From Alkalibacterium sp049389645 (lineage in GTDB: Bacteria > Bacillota > Bacilli > Lactobacillales > Carnobacteriaceae_A): 64,000 nt of DNA. The position numbers and the translations under genes were made by a program. Shown piece after piece: positions 34,093 through 43,083 of the stretch; within the stretch, counting starts at the first letter, position 1; every line of letters begins with the position of its first letter. The stretch is taken from assembly GCF_049389645.1 (NCBI RefSeq), contig NZ_CP186540.1, positions 1,922,001 through 1,986,000 on the forward strand. Reading direction: 5' to 3'. The notes beneath the pieces are model-generated. The model was not told the origin of the DNA and did not search any database. It saw only the letters and a list, made by a program, of their open reading frames with translations.

Positions 34093-35673
34093 GTGGCACA
34101 GACAGAAAAAGTCATTGAAATGAAGGGCATTACAAAGAAATTTGGCGAATTCAAAGCAAATGATAATATCAACTTAAATGTCAGAAAAGGAGAAATCCAC
34201 GCACTCTTAGGTGAGAACGGTGCTGGGAAATCAACTTTGATGAACATCTTGTCTGGATTGTTGGAACCGACATCAGGAGAAATTTATGTAAATGGTAAGA
34301 AAGAAAATATCGATTCACCTGACAAAGCCAATCAACTAGGTATTGGTATGGTGCATCAGCATTTTATGCTCGTTGATAAATTTACCGTTACTGAAAATAT
34401 CATGCTAGGTAAAGAAAAACACCGGTACGGTTTCATGGACGAAAAAGGTGCCGAAAAAGATGTCAAAGAGTTATCTGAACGCTATGGTTTAACAGTAAAC
34501 CCTTCTGCAAGAATTGAAGATATCAGTGTGGGAATGCAGCAGCGTGCAGAGATTTTAAAAACATTATTTCGTGGTGCAGATATCCTGATTTTTGATGAAC
34601 CGACAGGGGTATTAACTCCTCAGGAAATTGATGAATTAATGGGTATCATGAAAAAGCTGACAGATGAAGGGAAATCCATCATCTTGATTACACACAAATT
34701 AGATGAAATCAAAAAAGTTGCTGACCGTTGTACAGTAATACGCCGTGGTAAAAGTATTGATACAGTTGACGTTAAATCAACATCTCAGCAAGAATTGGCA
34801 GATATGATGGTTGGACGTTCCGTAACATTTAAAGTAGAGAAAAAAGCAGCTGACCCACAAGGACCAGTGCTTGAAATTAAAAATCTGACGGTGAAAGAGT
34901 CTCGTGGACTTGAGGCTGTCAAAGGCATTGATTTGGAAGTGAAAGCTGGTGAAATTTTAGGGATAGCTGGCGTTGACGGTAATGGTCAATCAGAACTGAT
35001 TCAAGCGATTACCGGTTTATCAAAAGTGGAATCAGGTACCATTAAATTGAACGGTAAAGATGTCACTGGAAAAAAACCGCGTGAAATAACAGAGACAGGT
35101 TTAGGACATATTCCGGAAGATAGACACCGTTACGGTTTAGTTTTACCAATGAAACTGGAAGAAAATTTAACTTTACAACAGTATTACAAAAAACCGTTCA
35201 GTAAAAATGGCTTCTTGAATCATAAGGAAATAAAGAATTATGCGCAGATGTTGATTGAGGAATTTGATGTGCGCACGCAAAGCGAAGAATCGACAGCTGG
35301 CTCACTTTCAGGTGGAAATCAACAAAAAGCGATTATTGCCCGTGAAATCCACAGAAATCCGGAATTGTTGATTGCAGCACAGCCGACACGTGGACTAGAC
35401 GTTGGAGCAATCGAATATATCCATAAGCGTTTAATTGAACAACGTGATAACGGAAAAGCCGTTTTACTCATGAGTTTTGAATTAGATGAAGTTATGAATG
35501 TATCAGATCGCATAGCCGTCATGTACGATGGCAAGATAATCGCCATCGTTAATGCAGACGAAACAACTGAAAATGAATTGGGTCTCTTAATGGCTGGTGT
35601 ACCACTGGAAAAAGCGAAACAGGAATCAACAGATGAAGATAAAAAGGAGCGTGAGACTGTTGCTAACGACTAA
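34093..35673 (+). CDS. nupA: Nucleoside ABC transporter, tandem ATPase NupA
   Basis: A 526-residue protein with two ABC domains, of the sugar/nucleoside type (RbsA-like). Domain 1 has Walker A GENGAGKSTLMN, signature ISVGMQQRAEILK and Walker B ILIFDEPTGVLTP. Domain 2 has a degenerate Walker A (GVDGNGQSELIQ), typical of this group, signature SLSGGNQQKAIIAREI and RNPELLIAAQPTRGLDVGA. GTG at 34093 follows GGGAGGG. It energises uptake through NupB/NupC. The coding region ends inside the start region of nupB. Confidence 0.93.
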   Translation: MAQTEKVIEMKGITKKFGEFKANDNINLNVRKGEIHALLGENGAGKSTLMNILSGLLEPTSGEIYVNGKKENIDSPDKANQLGIGMVHQHFMLVDKFTVTENIMLGKEKHRYGFMDEKGAEKDVKELSERYGLTVNPSARIEDISVGMQQRAEILKTLFRGADILIFDEPTGVLTPQEIDELMGIMKKLTDEGKSIILITHKLDEIKKVADRCTVIRRGKSIDTVDVKSTSQQELADMMVGRSVTFKVEKKAADPQGPVLEIKNLTVKESRGLEAVKGIDLEVKAGEILGIAGVDGNGQSELIQAITGLSKVESGTIKLNGKDVTGKKPREITETGLGHIPEDRHRYGLVLPMKLEENLTLQQYYKKPFSKNGFLNHKEIKNYAQMLIEEFDVRTQSEESTAGSLSGGNQQKAIIAREIHRNPELLIAAQPTRGLDVGAIEYIHKRLIEQRDNGKAVLLMSFELDEVMNVSDRIAVMYDGKIIAIVNADETTENELGLLMAGVPLEKAKQESTDEDKKERETVAND

Positions 35674-36733
35674 CCAAGATAGACTAGATGCGTTACTTAT
35701 TCCCCTATTTTCTATTATTTTAGGATTTGTTTTTGGAGCAGTTCTCATGTTGTTCTTCGGATATAATCCTCTACTAGCATATCAAGCCATGTTAATGGGT
35801 GTTTTCAATAGCCCATACTTTATAGGTGAAGCATTAAGGCAAGCGACAGTATTGACTTTTACTGGTTTAGGATTTGCCATTGCATTTAAAGCAGGTTTCT
35901 TTAATATCGGAGTAGCTGGACAGCTCCTTGCAGGTTGGGTTGCTGCAATTTGGGTAGCGTTAAGTTTACCTGACTTACCAAGAATTTTATTGCTGACACT
36001 AAGTATTGGTGCTGCTATTATTGCGGGGGCTATCTGGGCGGGTATTGCCGGTGCCTTACGTGCTTACTTTGGTACCAGTGAAGTTATTGTCACGATCATG
36101 TTGAATTATACTGCCCTTCATTTAACGAACTATATTATTCGTAATGTTTTAGCAACAGGAAATACATCTGATCGTGTCGGTGAAAATGCAAATCTTAGTG
36201 TAGGGTGGTTATCACAACTCACACAAAATTCTCGCGTTAACATGGGCCTATTCATGGCTATCATTGTTGTAATTTTATATTGGGTCTTCATGACTCAAAT
36301 GACAGCTGGATTTGAATTAAGAGCTGTAGGATTAAATCCAGATGCTTCGACATATGCCGGAATGAGTGCCAAAAGAAACATCATCTTGTCTATGATGATC
36401 AGTGGCGGTTTAGCTGGCTTTGGTGGAGCTATTCATGGATTAGGTACGTTTGGAAACATCTTTACTCAAAGTGGTCTACCAAGTTTAGGCTTCAACGGAA
36501 TTGCCGTTGCCTTACTTGGTCTAGGTAATCCTATCGGTATTTTCTTCTCCTCAATTTTATTCGGTGTCTTAGATGTCGGTGCTGGATTTATGCCAAACCG
36601 TGCAGGCGTGCCAGATGAAATGGCTGATATCGTTATCGCTGCCATTATTTTCTTCGTAGGAGCGAATTACATTATTCGTTTACTATTGGATAAAATAAAA
36701 CGCACCAAGACTGTAGAAGAAGGAGGACAATAG
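35660..36733 (+). CDS. nupB: Nucleoside ABC transporter permease NupB
   Basis: A membrane permease of the BPD_transp_2 family with about ten helices. The start is uncertain: TTG at 35660 (357 residues) is 10 bases after AAGGAG, while GTG at 35651 is only 1 base after it. All candidates overlap nupA, implying translational coupling. Family motifs are GLGFAIAFKAGFFNIGVAGQ, GTSEVIVTIMLNY and GGLAGFGGAIHGLG. Forms the pore with NupC. Confidence 0.9.
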   Translation: MLTTNQDRLDALLIPLFSIILGFVFGAVLMLFFGYNPLLAYQAMLMGVFNSPYFIGEALRQATVLTFTGLGFAIAFKAGFFNIGVAGQLLAGWVAAIWVALSLPDLPRILLLTLSIGAAIIAGAIWAGIAGALRAYFGTSEVIVTIMLNYTALHLTNYIIRNVLATGNTSDRVGENANLSVGWLSQLTQNSRVNMGLFMAIIVVILYWVFMTQMTAGFELRAVGLNPDASTYAGMSAKRNIILSMMISGGLAGFGGAIHGLGTFGNIFTQSGLPSLGFNGIAVALLGLGNPIGIFFSSILFGVLDVGAGFMPNRAGVPDEMADIVIAAIIFFVGANYIIRLLLDKIKRTKTVEEGGQ

Positions 36734-36735
36734 GC

Positions 36736-37692
36736 ATGAACACTATATCTTTATTACAATTGATCGTTTCAAGTTCTCTGATCTATGCCGCTCCATTAAT
36801 CTTTACTGCCATAGGGGGCTGTTTCTCTGAACGTAGTGGGGTCGTTAACATTGGACTAGAAGGCATCATGGTCATGGGTGCTTTTATGTCAGCTATCTTT
36901 AATCTCGCTTTTTATAATACATTTGGTAACATGACGCCTTGGTTAGGACTACTTGCTGGGGGACTTATTGGGATTTTATTCTCACTCATCCATGCTGTAG
37001 CAACTATTCAGTTTCGTGCCGACCATATCGTTTCAGGTACGGTTATTAACTTAGCTGCTCCTGCTATAGCGGTATTTTTAACAAGAGCCATTTATGGCGC
37101 TGCGCAAACAGGACCTTTAGGTCGATCATTCGGTCGTTCCAATATTTTCCTGCTTGATAGAATACCTGTTATAGGTCCAATATTTTTCCGTAACACTTCC
37201 GGACCTGCTTATCTAGGTATACTTGTCGCAATTCTTGCATGGGTAATCATGTTCAAGACGAAATTTGGCTTACGTTTACGTTCCGTTGGTGAACATCCGC
37301 ATGCTGCAGAAACATTAGGAATCAATGTTTACTTAATGAAGTATGCTGGCGTATTGATTTCCGGATTCTTAGGTGGTATCGGTGGTGCGATTCAAGCTCA
37401 AGCCATCCACAATGAATTTGGTATTTTAACCGTAGCCGGACAAGGCTTTATATCGATGGCTGCTATGATCTTTGGTAAATGGAATCCATTGGGTGCAATG
37501 GGAGCAGCAATCTTCTTTGGCTTTGCTCAAAGTCTAGCTCGTATTGGGAACTATATTCCAATTGTTCAAGACATACCGGGTATTTGGTTACAAATCCTGC
37601 CATATCTATTGACGATTATTATTTTAGTCAGTGTAGTTGGCCGATCTGTCGCACCTAAAGACATAGGAAAAACCTTTATCAAATCTAAATAA
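36736..37692 (+). CDS. nupC: Nucleoside ABC transporter permease NupC
   Basis: A 318-residue permease, paralogous to NupB, with about eight to nine helices. ATG at 36736 follows GGAGGACAAT, two bases after the nupB stop. Motifs are GGCFSERSGVVNIGLEGIMVMGAF, RADHIVSGTVINL, LRSVGEHPHAAETLGINV and GAIQAQAIHNEF. The order binding protein, tandem ATPase, two permeases is that of Lactococcus bmpA-nupABC. Operon ends at the terminator that follows. Confidence 0.93.
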   Translation: MNTISLLQLIVSSSLIYAAPLIFTAIGGCFSERSGVVNIGLEGIMVMGAFMSAIFNLAFYNTFGNMTPWLGLLAGGLIGILFSLIHAVATIQFRADHIVSGTVINLAAPAIAVFLTRAIYGAAQTGPLGRSFGRSNIFLLDRIPVIGPIFFRNTSGPAYLGILVAILAWVIMFKTKFGLRLRSVGEHPHAAETLGINVYLMKYAGVLISGFLGGIGGAIQAQAIHNEFGILTVAGQGFISMAAMIFGKWNPLGAMGAAIFFGFAQSLARIGNYIPIVQDIPGIWLQILPYLLTIIILVSVVGRSVAPKDIGKTFIKSK

Positions 37693-37704
37693 TCAAATCG
37701 ATTT

Positions 37705-37759
37705 TAAACAGAAAAAGAGTCATTCGATAGTTTTTATCGAATGACTTTTTTTCTGTTTA
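37705..37759. terminator. Bidirectional terminator between nupC and the ATP-grasp gene
   Basis: AAACAGAAAAAGAGTCATTCGATA pairs with the mirror arm ending TTTCTGTTT around a T-rich loop. The stem is over 20 bp with one irregularity. Confidence 0.9.
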
Positions 37760-37766
37760 AGTGTTT

Positions 37767-38831
37767 TTATTCATCAGGGGCCGTCCAGACAGCCGGTTCA
37801 TCATCTGCATTATAACTATGAAAAAACACACTTTCGCTATAACGGACCATTCGTGTATTCCATTTGGGTCTTGGTATAGGTCTTTCATCTGTTAAATTGT
37901 AAGTTAAGAATAATTCCGGGAAATTCACACCAGCTCCTAGAGACATGACTTGACTGTCGCAAAAATGAGTATTAACATCTGTCAGCCTAAAGTTGCCGTC
38001 TTCTTTCATGAACTGCAGATTAATAAAGCCTTCATCAATGATCGCTTCAGCAATATCTATAGAAATGGCTATGAGTTTAGTATGTTCAATGAGTGTACCA
38101 TCTAAGACTATACCATTCGCGACACCAATACGCTGACGAGGAACGCTCACAACAGTTTTAGTATCATAAATATATAAATCAACACTGAATTCAGGTTGAT
38201 CTAATTTCTTCATAACCATCCGGTGATCAGTATTGTGTGTAGCTAAATAATCTTCAAACGCAAAAACATGAGACTGTTGTGTTTCGATGGCTTCTATAAA
38301 TTTATCGCGATGTGTCAATAAAGTGAAATCTGATTCCACATATCCCGAGGTGTTTTTGATAACAAGTTCCTCTTCATCTTTAAATTCGTTATGAATAAGA
38401 TCCGCTAATTCGTCATGTGAGTTAAACGTATAGTAAGTAGGGATATATTTACTGAAACCATGCTCGTTAAGCCAATGATAGGTCGTGTCTTTATGCGTTA
38501 ATCGATTAAAATGGGAACTATTAGGTAAGGCAAAAGGTATTTTCAGGTGTTGTTTATAATCTTCATATAAATTAATTTCTTGAGGATGGCTTGGAAAAAC
38601 AGCCTGAACGTGTTCTTTATCAATGATTTCTTTTAGTTGTTTAAAATAATCGTCTTTGTTTTCAGTGAACCTTGGTACACGGTAGACTCGGTCACAGAAG
38701 ACATTGCCAGCTGTAAGCGTCCGAGAGTTTATACCAATTATTTTAATGTGTTTAATTTCTTTTAAACCTTTCAGAACACCGAGCGCGGTAGGCGTGTCGA
38801 TTGACGTAACTAAAACAGTTAGGTTTTCCAT
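37767..38831 (-). CDS. ATP-grasp-fold protein of unknown substrate
   Basis: A 354-residue protein with a PreATP-grasp Rossmann-like N-domain (LTVLVTSIDTPTALGVLKGL, IKIIGINSR) and an ATP-grasp-like domain, similar in layout to CarB- or PylC-type ligases. Conserved motifs are altered: the Gly-rich loop reads VIKNTSGYVESDFTLL, and the metal-binding ExNxR motif reads TDVNTHFCDS with His for Arg. Carboxylate-amine ligase activity can therefore not be assumed. ATG at 38831 follows AAGGAG. It is followed by the shared terminator. No pathway context is apparent. Confidence 0.7.
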   Translation of the reverse strand: MENLTVLVTSIDTPTALGVLKGLKEIKHIKIIGINSRTLTAGNVFCDRVYRVPRFTENKDDYFKQLKEIIDKEHVQAVFPSHPQEINLYEDYKQHLKIPFALPNSSHFNRLTHKDTTYHWLNEHGFSKYIPTYYTFNSHDELADLIHNEFKDEEELVIKNTSGYVESDFTLLTHRDKFIEAIETQQSHVFAFEDYLATHNTDHRMVMKKLDQPEFSVDLYIYDTKTVVSVPRQRIGVANGIVLDGTLIEHTKLIAISIDIAEAIIDEGFINLQFMKEDGNFRLTDVNTHFCDSQVMSLGAGVNFPELFLTYNLTDERPIPRPKWNTRMVRYSESVFFHSYNADDEPAVWTAPDE

Positions 38832-38925
38832 AGGGGTCTCCTTTTATAAGAAATTACAAAATTTTTAACAAGTAGATTTAATAATTATTCTACATCATTA
38901 TAAAAGCACTTACAAACATTTGAAG

Positions 38926-39489
38926 TCAACGTTTTTCGATTGCAATTAGAAAAGGTGGTGAATTAGTTTGATTTATAAACTGGTACTGTAAAACAGAAAA
39001 TTCATTTTGTGGAAGTTGCTTAACATAATCAAGTACCGCATCTTTTTCCGTTTCCCCACCTTCGTGCCCATAATAGATCATCAAAAGCACCATACCTTTA
39101 CTCTTTAAGTGATTGAGTGCTTGTTCAATACTCTTTAAAGTTGTTTTTGGTGTGGTTATAATGTTTTTGTCTCCTTTAGGTAAATAGCCTAAATTATATA
39201 CCACCACAGATAAATCTGTTGAAGAAGAAAGAACAGTGTTTATTTCTTCGTGTCCTTTATGATAAAGGCTCACACGATGCGCTAATTTTGCTTCATTGAG
39301 TTTATCCTGCGTTGTCTCAATGGCTATCTTTTGAATATCAAACCCAATGACATGGCCAGTTTCTCCGACACACTCGGCAAGCAGCAGGGTGTCATGACCG
39401 TTACCGACAGTGGCATCAACCACCGTGTCTCCGACCTGGACAACTTCTTTGATCAATGAATGGGTGAAAGATAATGCTGAAGGTAACAA
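38926..39489 (-). CDS. mnmM: tRNA (mnm5s2U34)-methyltransferase MnmM (YtqB)
   Basis: A 187-residue class I SAM methyltransferase. It matches Bacillus YtqB/MnmM, which methylates nm5s2U34 of tRNA. Motif I is VVDATVGNGHDTLLLAE, then FDIQKIAIETT, the characteristic NLGYLPKGDKNI, and the C-terminal FINQTNSPPFLIAIEK. TTG at 39489 is preferred (AAGGAG 10 bases upstream); GTG at 39498 is too close to that site, and the frame is open to 39519. Confidence 0.88.
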   Translation of the reverse strand: MLPSALSFTHSLIKEVVQVGDTVVDATVGNGHDTLLLAECVGETGHVIGFDIQKIAIETTQDKLNEAKLAHRVSLYHKGHEEINTVLSSSTDLSVVVYNLGYLPKGDKNIITTPKTTLKSIEQALNHLKSKGMVLLMIYYGHEGGETEKDAVLDYVKQLPQNEFSVLQYQFINQTNSPPFLIAIEKR

Positions 39490-39597
39490 TTGTTTCACTC
39501 TCCTTAAGGGAATAATCAATTTGATTTTTAGATAATACTTTTATTGCCGGATTATATAATGAACTTGAACACCAAGTCTAACATATAAAAACGCCAT

Positions 39598-39625
39598 GAT
39601 AACTTCATATCATCTTGAAGTTACC
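39598..39625. promoter_or_regulatory. Inverted repeat between mnmM and the flavoprotein gene
   Basis: TAACTTCA and TGAAGTTA, 8-bp arms separated by 8 bases, in the divergent region. Shape fits a regulator site. The rest of 39490-39891 holds a TATAAT at 39555-39560 and TATACT at 39855-39860 but no clear -35. Confidence 0.35.
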
Positions 39626-39891
39626 ATACTATCATTAGAGAAGGATCAATTCACATGACACACTGCTACGATAATAGATTATCAGGCAAGGGGGAAACAT
39701 CTGTCTTATTCAGAGAGGGCATAAAATGCTCTTCTGAATACAAGAAGATTACTCAAACCAACGCATTGCTGATGTCTTGGATCGAGTCCCAAAAACTAAA
39801 AAAATCCATTTATGATACTAATTTTTGTCCAAGCGTAAGCGCTCTTCTCTGTGTTATACTAACTGAAAATACATTGACAAGGGGTAACGGT

Positions 39892-41229
39892 ATGAAAGTG
39901 GTAATTATAGGGGCCTCTTTTGCTGGAGTATCAGCGGCTTTAGAAATACGAAAGAAACAGTCCGATGCAGAAATCATTTTGCTGGAAAAGCAGTCTATGT
40001 TAGGTTATATTCCGAATGGACTTCACTTGTATTGGGAAAATAGAATTGCTGATTTAGATGCAGCCTACTTCATCACAAAAGAACAGCTAGAAAAGAAAAA
40101 TATCCAATGTTTTCTTGAAGCAGCCGTTGAAAAAATCCATACGGTTCACAAAACAGTTGACTATCTCTTTTATGGGAAAGAGTCGACGATTACCTATGAC
40201 AAATTGATCATTGCAACGGGTTCGAGCCAATTATCGCAAAAAATTATTGGCAGTGATGGTGAGAATGTCTTGAAGTACAAAAGAAATCATGAGGCGGTTG
40301 TAGCTTTAGCCAAAATGGAAGCGAGCCAAAGCGTCACGATCATCGGAGCTGGTCAAGTTGGAGTAGAAGCGGCTTTTTTACTAAGCAAGCAGCAAAAGCA
40401 AGTTACGTTGATTGAAAGTCTGGACTATGTGTTATTCAAGTACTTTGATAAAGATATGATCCAGGTGGTACAAGAGAGAATGGTTGAAGTGGGGATCGAT
40501 TTACGCTTGAACCAAACGGTTTCGTCTATCGAAACTGAAGCGAATCAACCAGTAACGGTTCGATTTGGCAATGAAACGGTAACGAGTGATACCGCTATTT
40601 TAGGTGTTAATGTAAGACCGAACTTATCTTTTTTAGATGGTTTGATTCGTCTTCACACGGATCAAACCATTGAGGTCGATCGCTATATGCGGACATCGGT
40701 GGAAGATGTTTTTGCTGTTGGGGATTGCATCCAACTTGCGTATGGAGATGGCGAAGAAACCGAGTATATTCCGCTTGTGAACAATGCTGTCCGAACAGGA
40801 ATCGTGGCGGCTGCAAATCTTATCCAACCAGAGACGGCTTTTAAAGGTTCTTTGCGAACGATTGGGACTTTCCTTTTTGGCTACTACATTGCCAGCACGG
40901 GCATGACGGAAGCCGAAAGTGTGTTTTCGGGGCAAACGGTCAAAGCTTATATCCAGGAAGTGCGTCTAAACAGTCTGCCAGATACCGATACGGTAACAAT
41001 CAAATGGATTTATGATACAACAAGTCACGTTTTGCTTGGGGCTCAACTGATTTCTTCGTCAAATATTTTGGAAAAAATCAATACATTAGCGTTGGCCATT
41101 CAAACCAAGCAAACTTTGGAAGAGTTGCAGCAAAAAGAGTATTTCTTCCACCCATCTTTTTCTCAACTGATTTCGGCCACTAATTTTGTTTCTTGGCTGG
41201 AAATGAGGGATGACAACATTGAAAATTGA
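39892..41229 (+). CDS. NADH oxidase/peroxidase-family flavoprotein lacking the redox cysteine
   Basis: A 445-residue FAD- and NAD(P)H-dependent oxidoreductase of the Nox/Npx/CoA-disulfide reductase family. FAD motif is VVIIGASFAGVSAALEI, NADH motif VTIIGAGQVGVEAAFLL, second FAD motif EDVFAVGDCIQL. The conserved redox Cys42 is replaced by Asn42 (GYIPNGL in place of the usual SCG), so the Cys-SOH/Cys-S-CoA chemistry is impossible. It might transfer electrons to another acceptor or make H2O2. ATG at 39892 after AAGGGG fits family length. The frame is open back to an ATG at 39655 that also has an AAGGA site, adding 79 unfamiliar residues. It overlaps the downstream regulator gene. Confidence 0.85.
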   Translation: MKVVIIGASFAGVSAALEIRKKQSDAEIILLEKQSMLGYIPNGLHLYWENRIADLDAAYFITKEQLEKKNIQCFLEAAVEKIHTVHKTVDYLFYGKESTITYDKLIIATGSSQLSQKIIGSDGENVLKYKRNHEAVVALAKMEASQSVTIIGAGQVGVEAAFLLSKQQKQVTLIESLDYVLFKYFDKDMIQVVQERMVEVGIDLRLNQTVSSIETEANQPVTVRFGNETVTSDTAILGVNVRPNLSFLDGLIRLHTDQTIEVDRYMRTSVEDVFAVGDCIQLAYGDGEETEYIPLVNNAVRTGIVAAANLIQPETAFKGSLRTIGTFLFGYYIASTGMTEAESVFSGQTVKAYIQEVRLNSLPDTDTVTIKWIYDTTSHVLLGAQLISSSNILEKINTLALAIQTKQTLEELQQKEYFFHPSFSQLISATNFVSWLEMRDDNIEN

Positions 41230-42688
41230 ACATTTCCTTGAAAAAAATGACATTAGAGAAGTCACGATTTTCAAACAACTCGTTCTAAACGGTGGAAAGC
41301 TCTCTTATGCAAATATGCTGGAATATTTGAGCATCGCTAAGGCTTCTTTAGAGAAGGATTTGGAATCCATCTCTTTTCGGATAGAGTCTCTTGCAGATCA
41401 GGTGCAGGTTACTTTTGATGGACAGTTTATTTTCTTGACTATGAGCAACGACTTTTCCTTGCAGCATATTTATAAACTTTATTTGAATCAGTCAGTCAAA
41501 GTAAATCTGATCCGTTTTTTGTTTAAGCATCAAGAATTTTCGATTACTCAGCTGACGCAAGAACTGGCGATCAGTGATTCTTCCTTATTCCGTAAAATAA
41601 AGGAATTGAACAGTTTCTTGAAAGAATTTGGTATCAAAATTCGTAATGGTCAAATGCACGGTGAAGAGCTGCATATCCGGCATTTCTACTTCCAATTTTT
41701 CAGCTATATCGAAAACAAAGAAGCCCTCGTCGCCTCGCATACCAGTAAGCAAATTGCTCAAATGTTACAGGCCGTGGAGAGTTTTCTGCACATCACGATT
41801 GAACCAACGAACAGGCAACGATTCAACACTTGGATGATGATCAGTAAAAACCGCGTCAACAGCAAAAGTAAACAATATACTTCATTGCGCGATCACATGC
41901 AGCCTTATTTAGAAGATCCATTGTATCAAAAGATCCGCATTATGGTTTTGCGCTACTTCAGCCGGTATTCAATAGAAGTCGATGAAGAAGAGGCCATGCT
42001 ACACTTTGCATTTTTTCTGGCTTTTCCGATATTGAATGAACATGATTTTCATGAATACACGTTGGAACGCGATCGCCGTGCACCGATTGCGACGCTGGAT
42101 ACATATATTGTGGAGACCATTATTATTCACTACAAGTTCCGTAAATTGCCGTACATGTTGGAACGTGACATGCACTACCACCTGTCTCATATCCACACAA
42201 AATTGTATTTCTTCCAAGGAGATATGGAAGTCTATGCCTTTGAAGAGCTGTTGGCAAAAGAAAAACAGTTTGCCGGTCGAAAAATGGTCTCATTTGCCCA
42301 TAAATTACTCGGTATCAGTACTACTAAATTCGGTATACTGAGAGCAGAAGAAACTCAATCGGTGAAAATGGATCTGCTGAAATACATCAGTCTGCTGGCA
42401 ATGGCTTCTTTTAAGATGAGGACCATTGTGAAAATCGGGATCGATTTGAAAATGGAAAAATTTTACACCGAAACACTAAACCAGCTGCTTATACTAAATA
42501 TGCGTCATATCAACGGCATAAAGGTAGAAGTCTATCAGCCGGTTAAATCGTACGATCTCATTCTCACCAATGAGCAAGCAATAAAGAAAGACTGTTACGG
42601 TGATGCCAAAGTGTATGTCTTATCTGAAATCTCGTCATCCTTTGATATGAAAAATATCCAGAGGATCATTCAAGAACTCCATTCTTAG
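41210..42688 (+). CDS. Mga-like transcriptional regulator
   Basis: A 492-residue protein of the Mga/AtxA-like type. The N-terminus has two helix-turn-helix segments (LSYANMLEYLSIAKASLEKDL and FSITQLTQELAISDSSLFRKIKEL), followed by a long helical region in the place of PRD-like domains, and a C-terminal EIIB-like segment (LILTNEQAIKKDCYGDAKVYVLSEI). Regulators of this group control virulence or sugar-linked genes and may be phosphorylated by the PTS. ATG at 41210 (TTG at 41219 possible) lies inside the flavoprotein gene, so the two are co-transcribed. Terminator follows. Confidence 0.8.
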   Translation: MTTLKIEHFLEKNDIREVTIFKQLVLNGGKLSYANMLEYLSIAKASLEKDLESISFRIESLADQVQVTFDGQFIFLTMSNDFSLQHIYKLYLNQSVKVNLIRFLFKHQEFSITQLTQELAISDSSLFRKIKELNSFLKEFGIKIRNGQMHGEELHIRHFYFQFFSYIENKEALVASHTSKQIAQMLQAVESFLHITIEPTNRQRFNTWMMISKNRVNSKSKQYTSLRDHMQPYLEDPLYQKIRIMVLRYFSRYSIEVDEEEAMLHFAFFLAFPILNEHDFHEYTLERDRRAPIATLDTYIVETIIIHYKFRKLPYMLERDMHYHLSHIHTKLYFFQGDMEVYAFEELLAKEKQFAGRKMVSFAHKLLGISTTKFGILRAEETQSVKMDLLKYISLLAMASFKMRTIVKIGIDLKMEKFYTETLNQLLILNMRHINGIKVEVYQPVKSYDLILTNEQAIKKDCYGDAKVYVLSEISSSFDMKNIQRIIQELHS

Positions 42689-42726
42689 AACAAGCTCAGT
42701 AATTCCGCTGATGCTTGTTCTTTTTG
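42687..42726 (+). terminator. Terminator after the Mga-like regulator
   Basis: AGAACAAGC (42687-42695) pairs with GCTTGTTCT (42713-42721), followed by TTTTT. Confidence 0.85.
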
Positions 42727-42800
42727 GTTTATGATTTCATAGTGTTGGTAGTTTCGTTTAATGGCTTATCCGAAATTGGTGAAGAATAGTGGTTGCTTGT

Positions 42801-42857
42801 AGCCATGAAAAGTATTCAAAGCCTAGAAGGCCAAAGACTTCGGGTTATCTCATGGCT
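42801..42857 (+). other. Structured non-coding stretch before glpK
   Basis: AGCCATGA (42801-42808) and TCATGGCT (42850-42857) are perfect 8-bp arms enclosing a small GCCT-AGA-AGGC hairpin. No riboswitch or antiterminator class is recognised. No gene is seen in 42727-43083. Confidence 0.35.
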
Positions 42858-43022
42858 CTTTATAAGTACGCCCGTTTGTTCCAGAAAAACATTTATTTTG
42901 GAATACAAATACCATATGTCAGATGATTTTCTTTAAAGGTTGTTTGACACGATGTGATATCAAAAAGATAAAACCTATCAAAAAATTTTAAAAACCCAAA
43001 AAAGATGACATTTTTAACATGA

Positions 43023-43062
43023 TGAAAACGGTTATACTAAACAAGTAAAGAAAACGTTTGCA
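43023..43062 (+). promoter_or_regulatory. Two cre-like CcpA sites and -10 region of the glp operon
   Basis: AGAAAACGTTTGCA (43049-43062) fits the cre consensus with one mismatch. TGAAAACGGTTATA (43023-43036) is a poorer match overlapping the -10 TATACT (43033-43038). Another possible promoter, TTGACA-17-GATAAA, lies at 42944-42972. Placement over and just after the start of transcription fits carbon catabolite repression of glycerol use. Confidence 0.7.
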
Positions 43063-43083
43063 AAAACAAGGAGGAAATTAATC

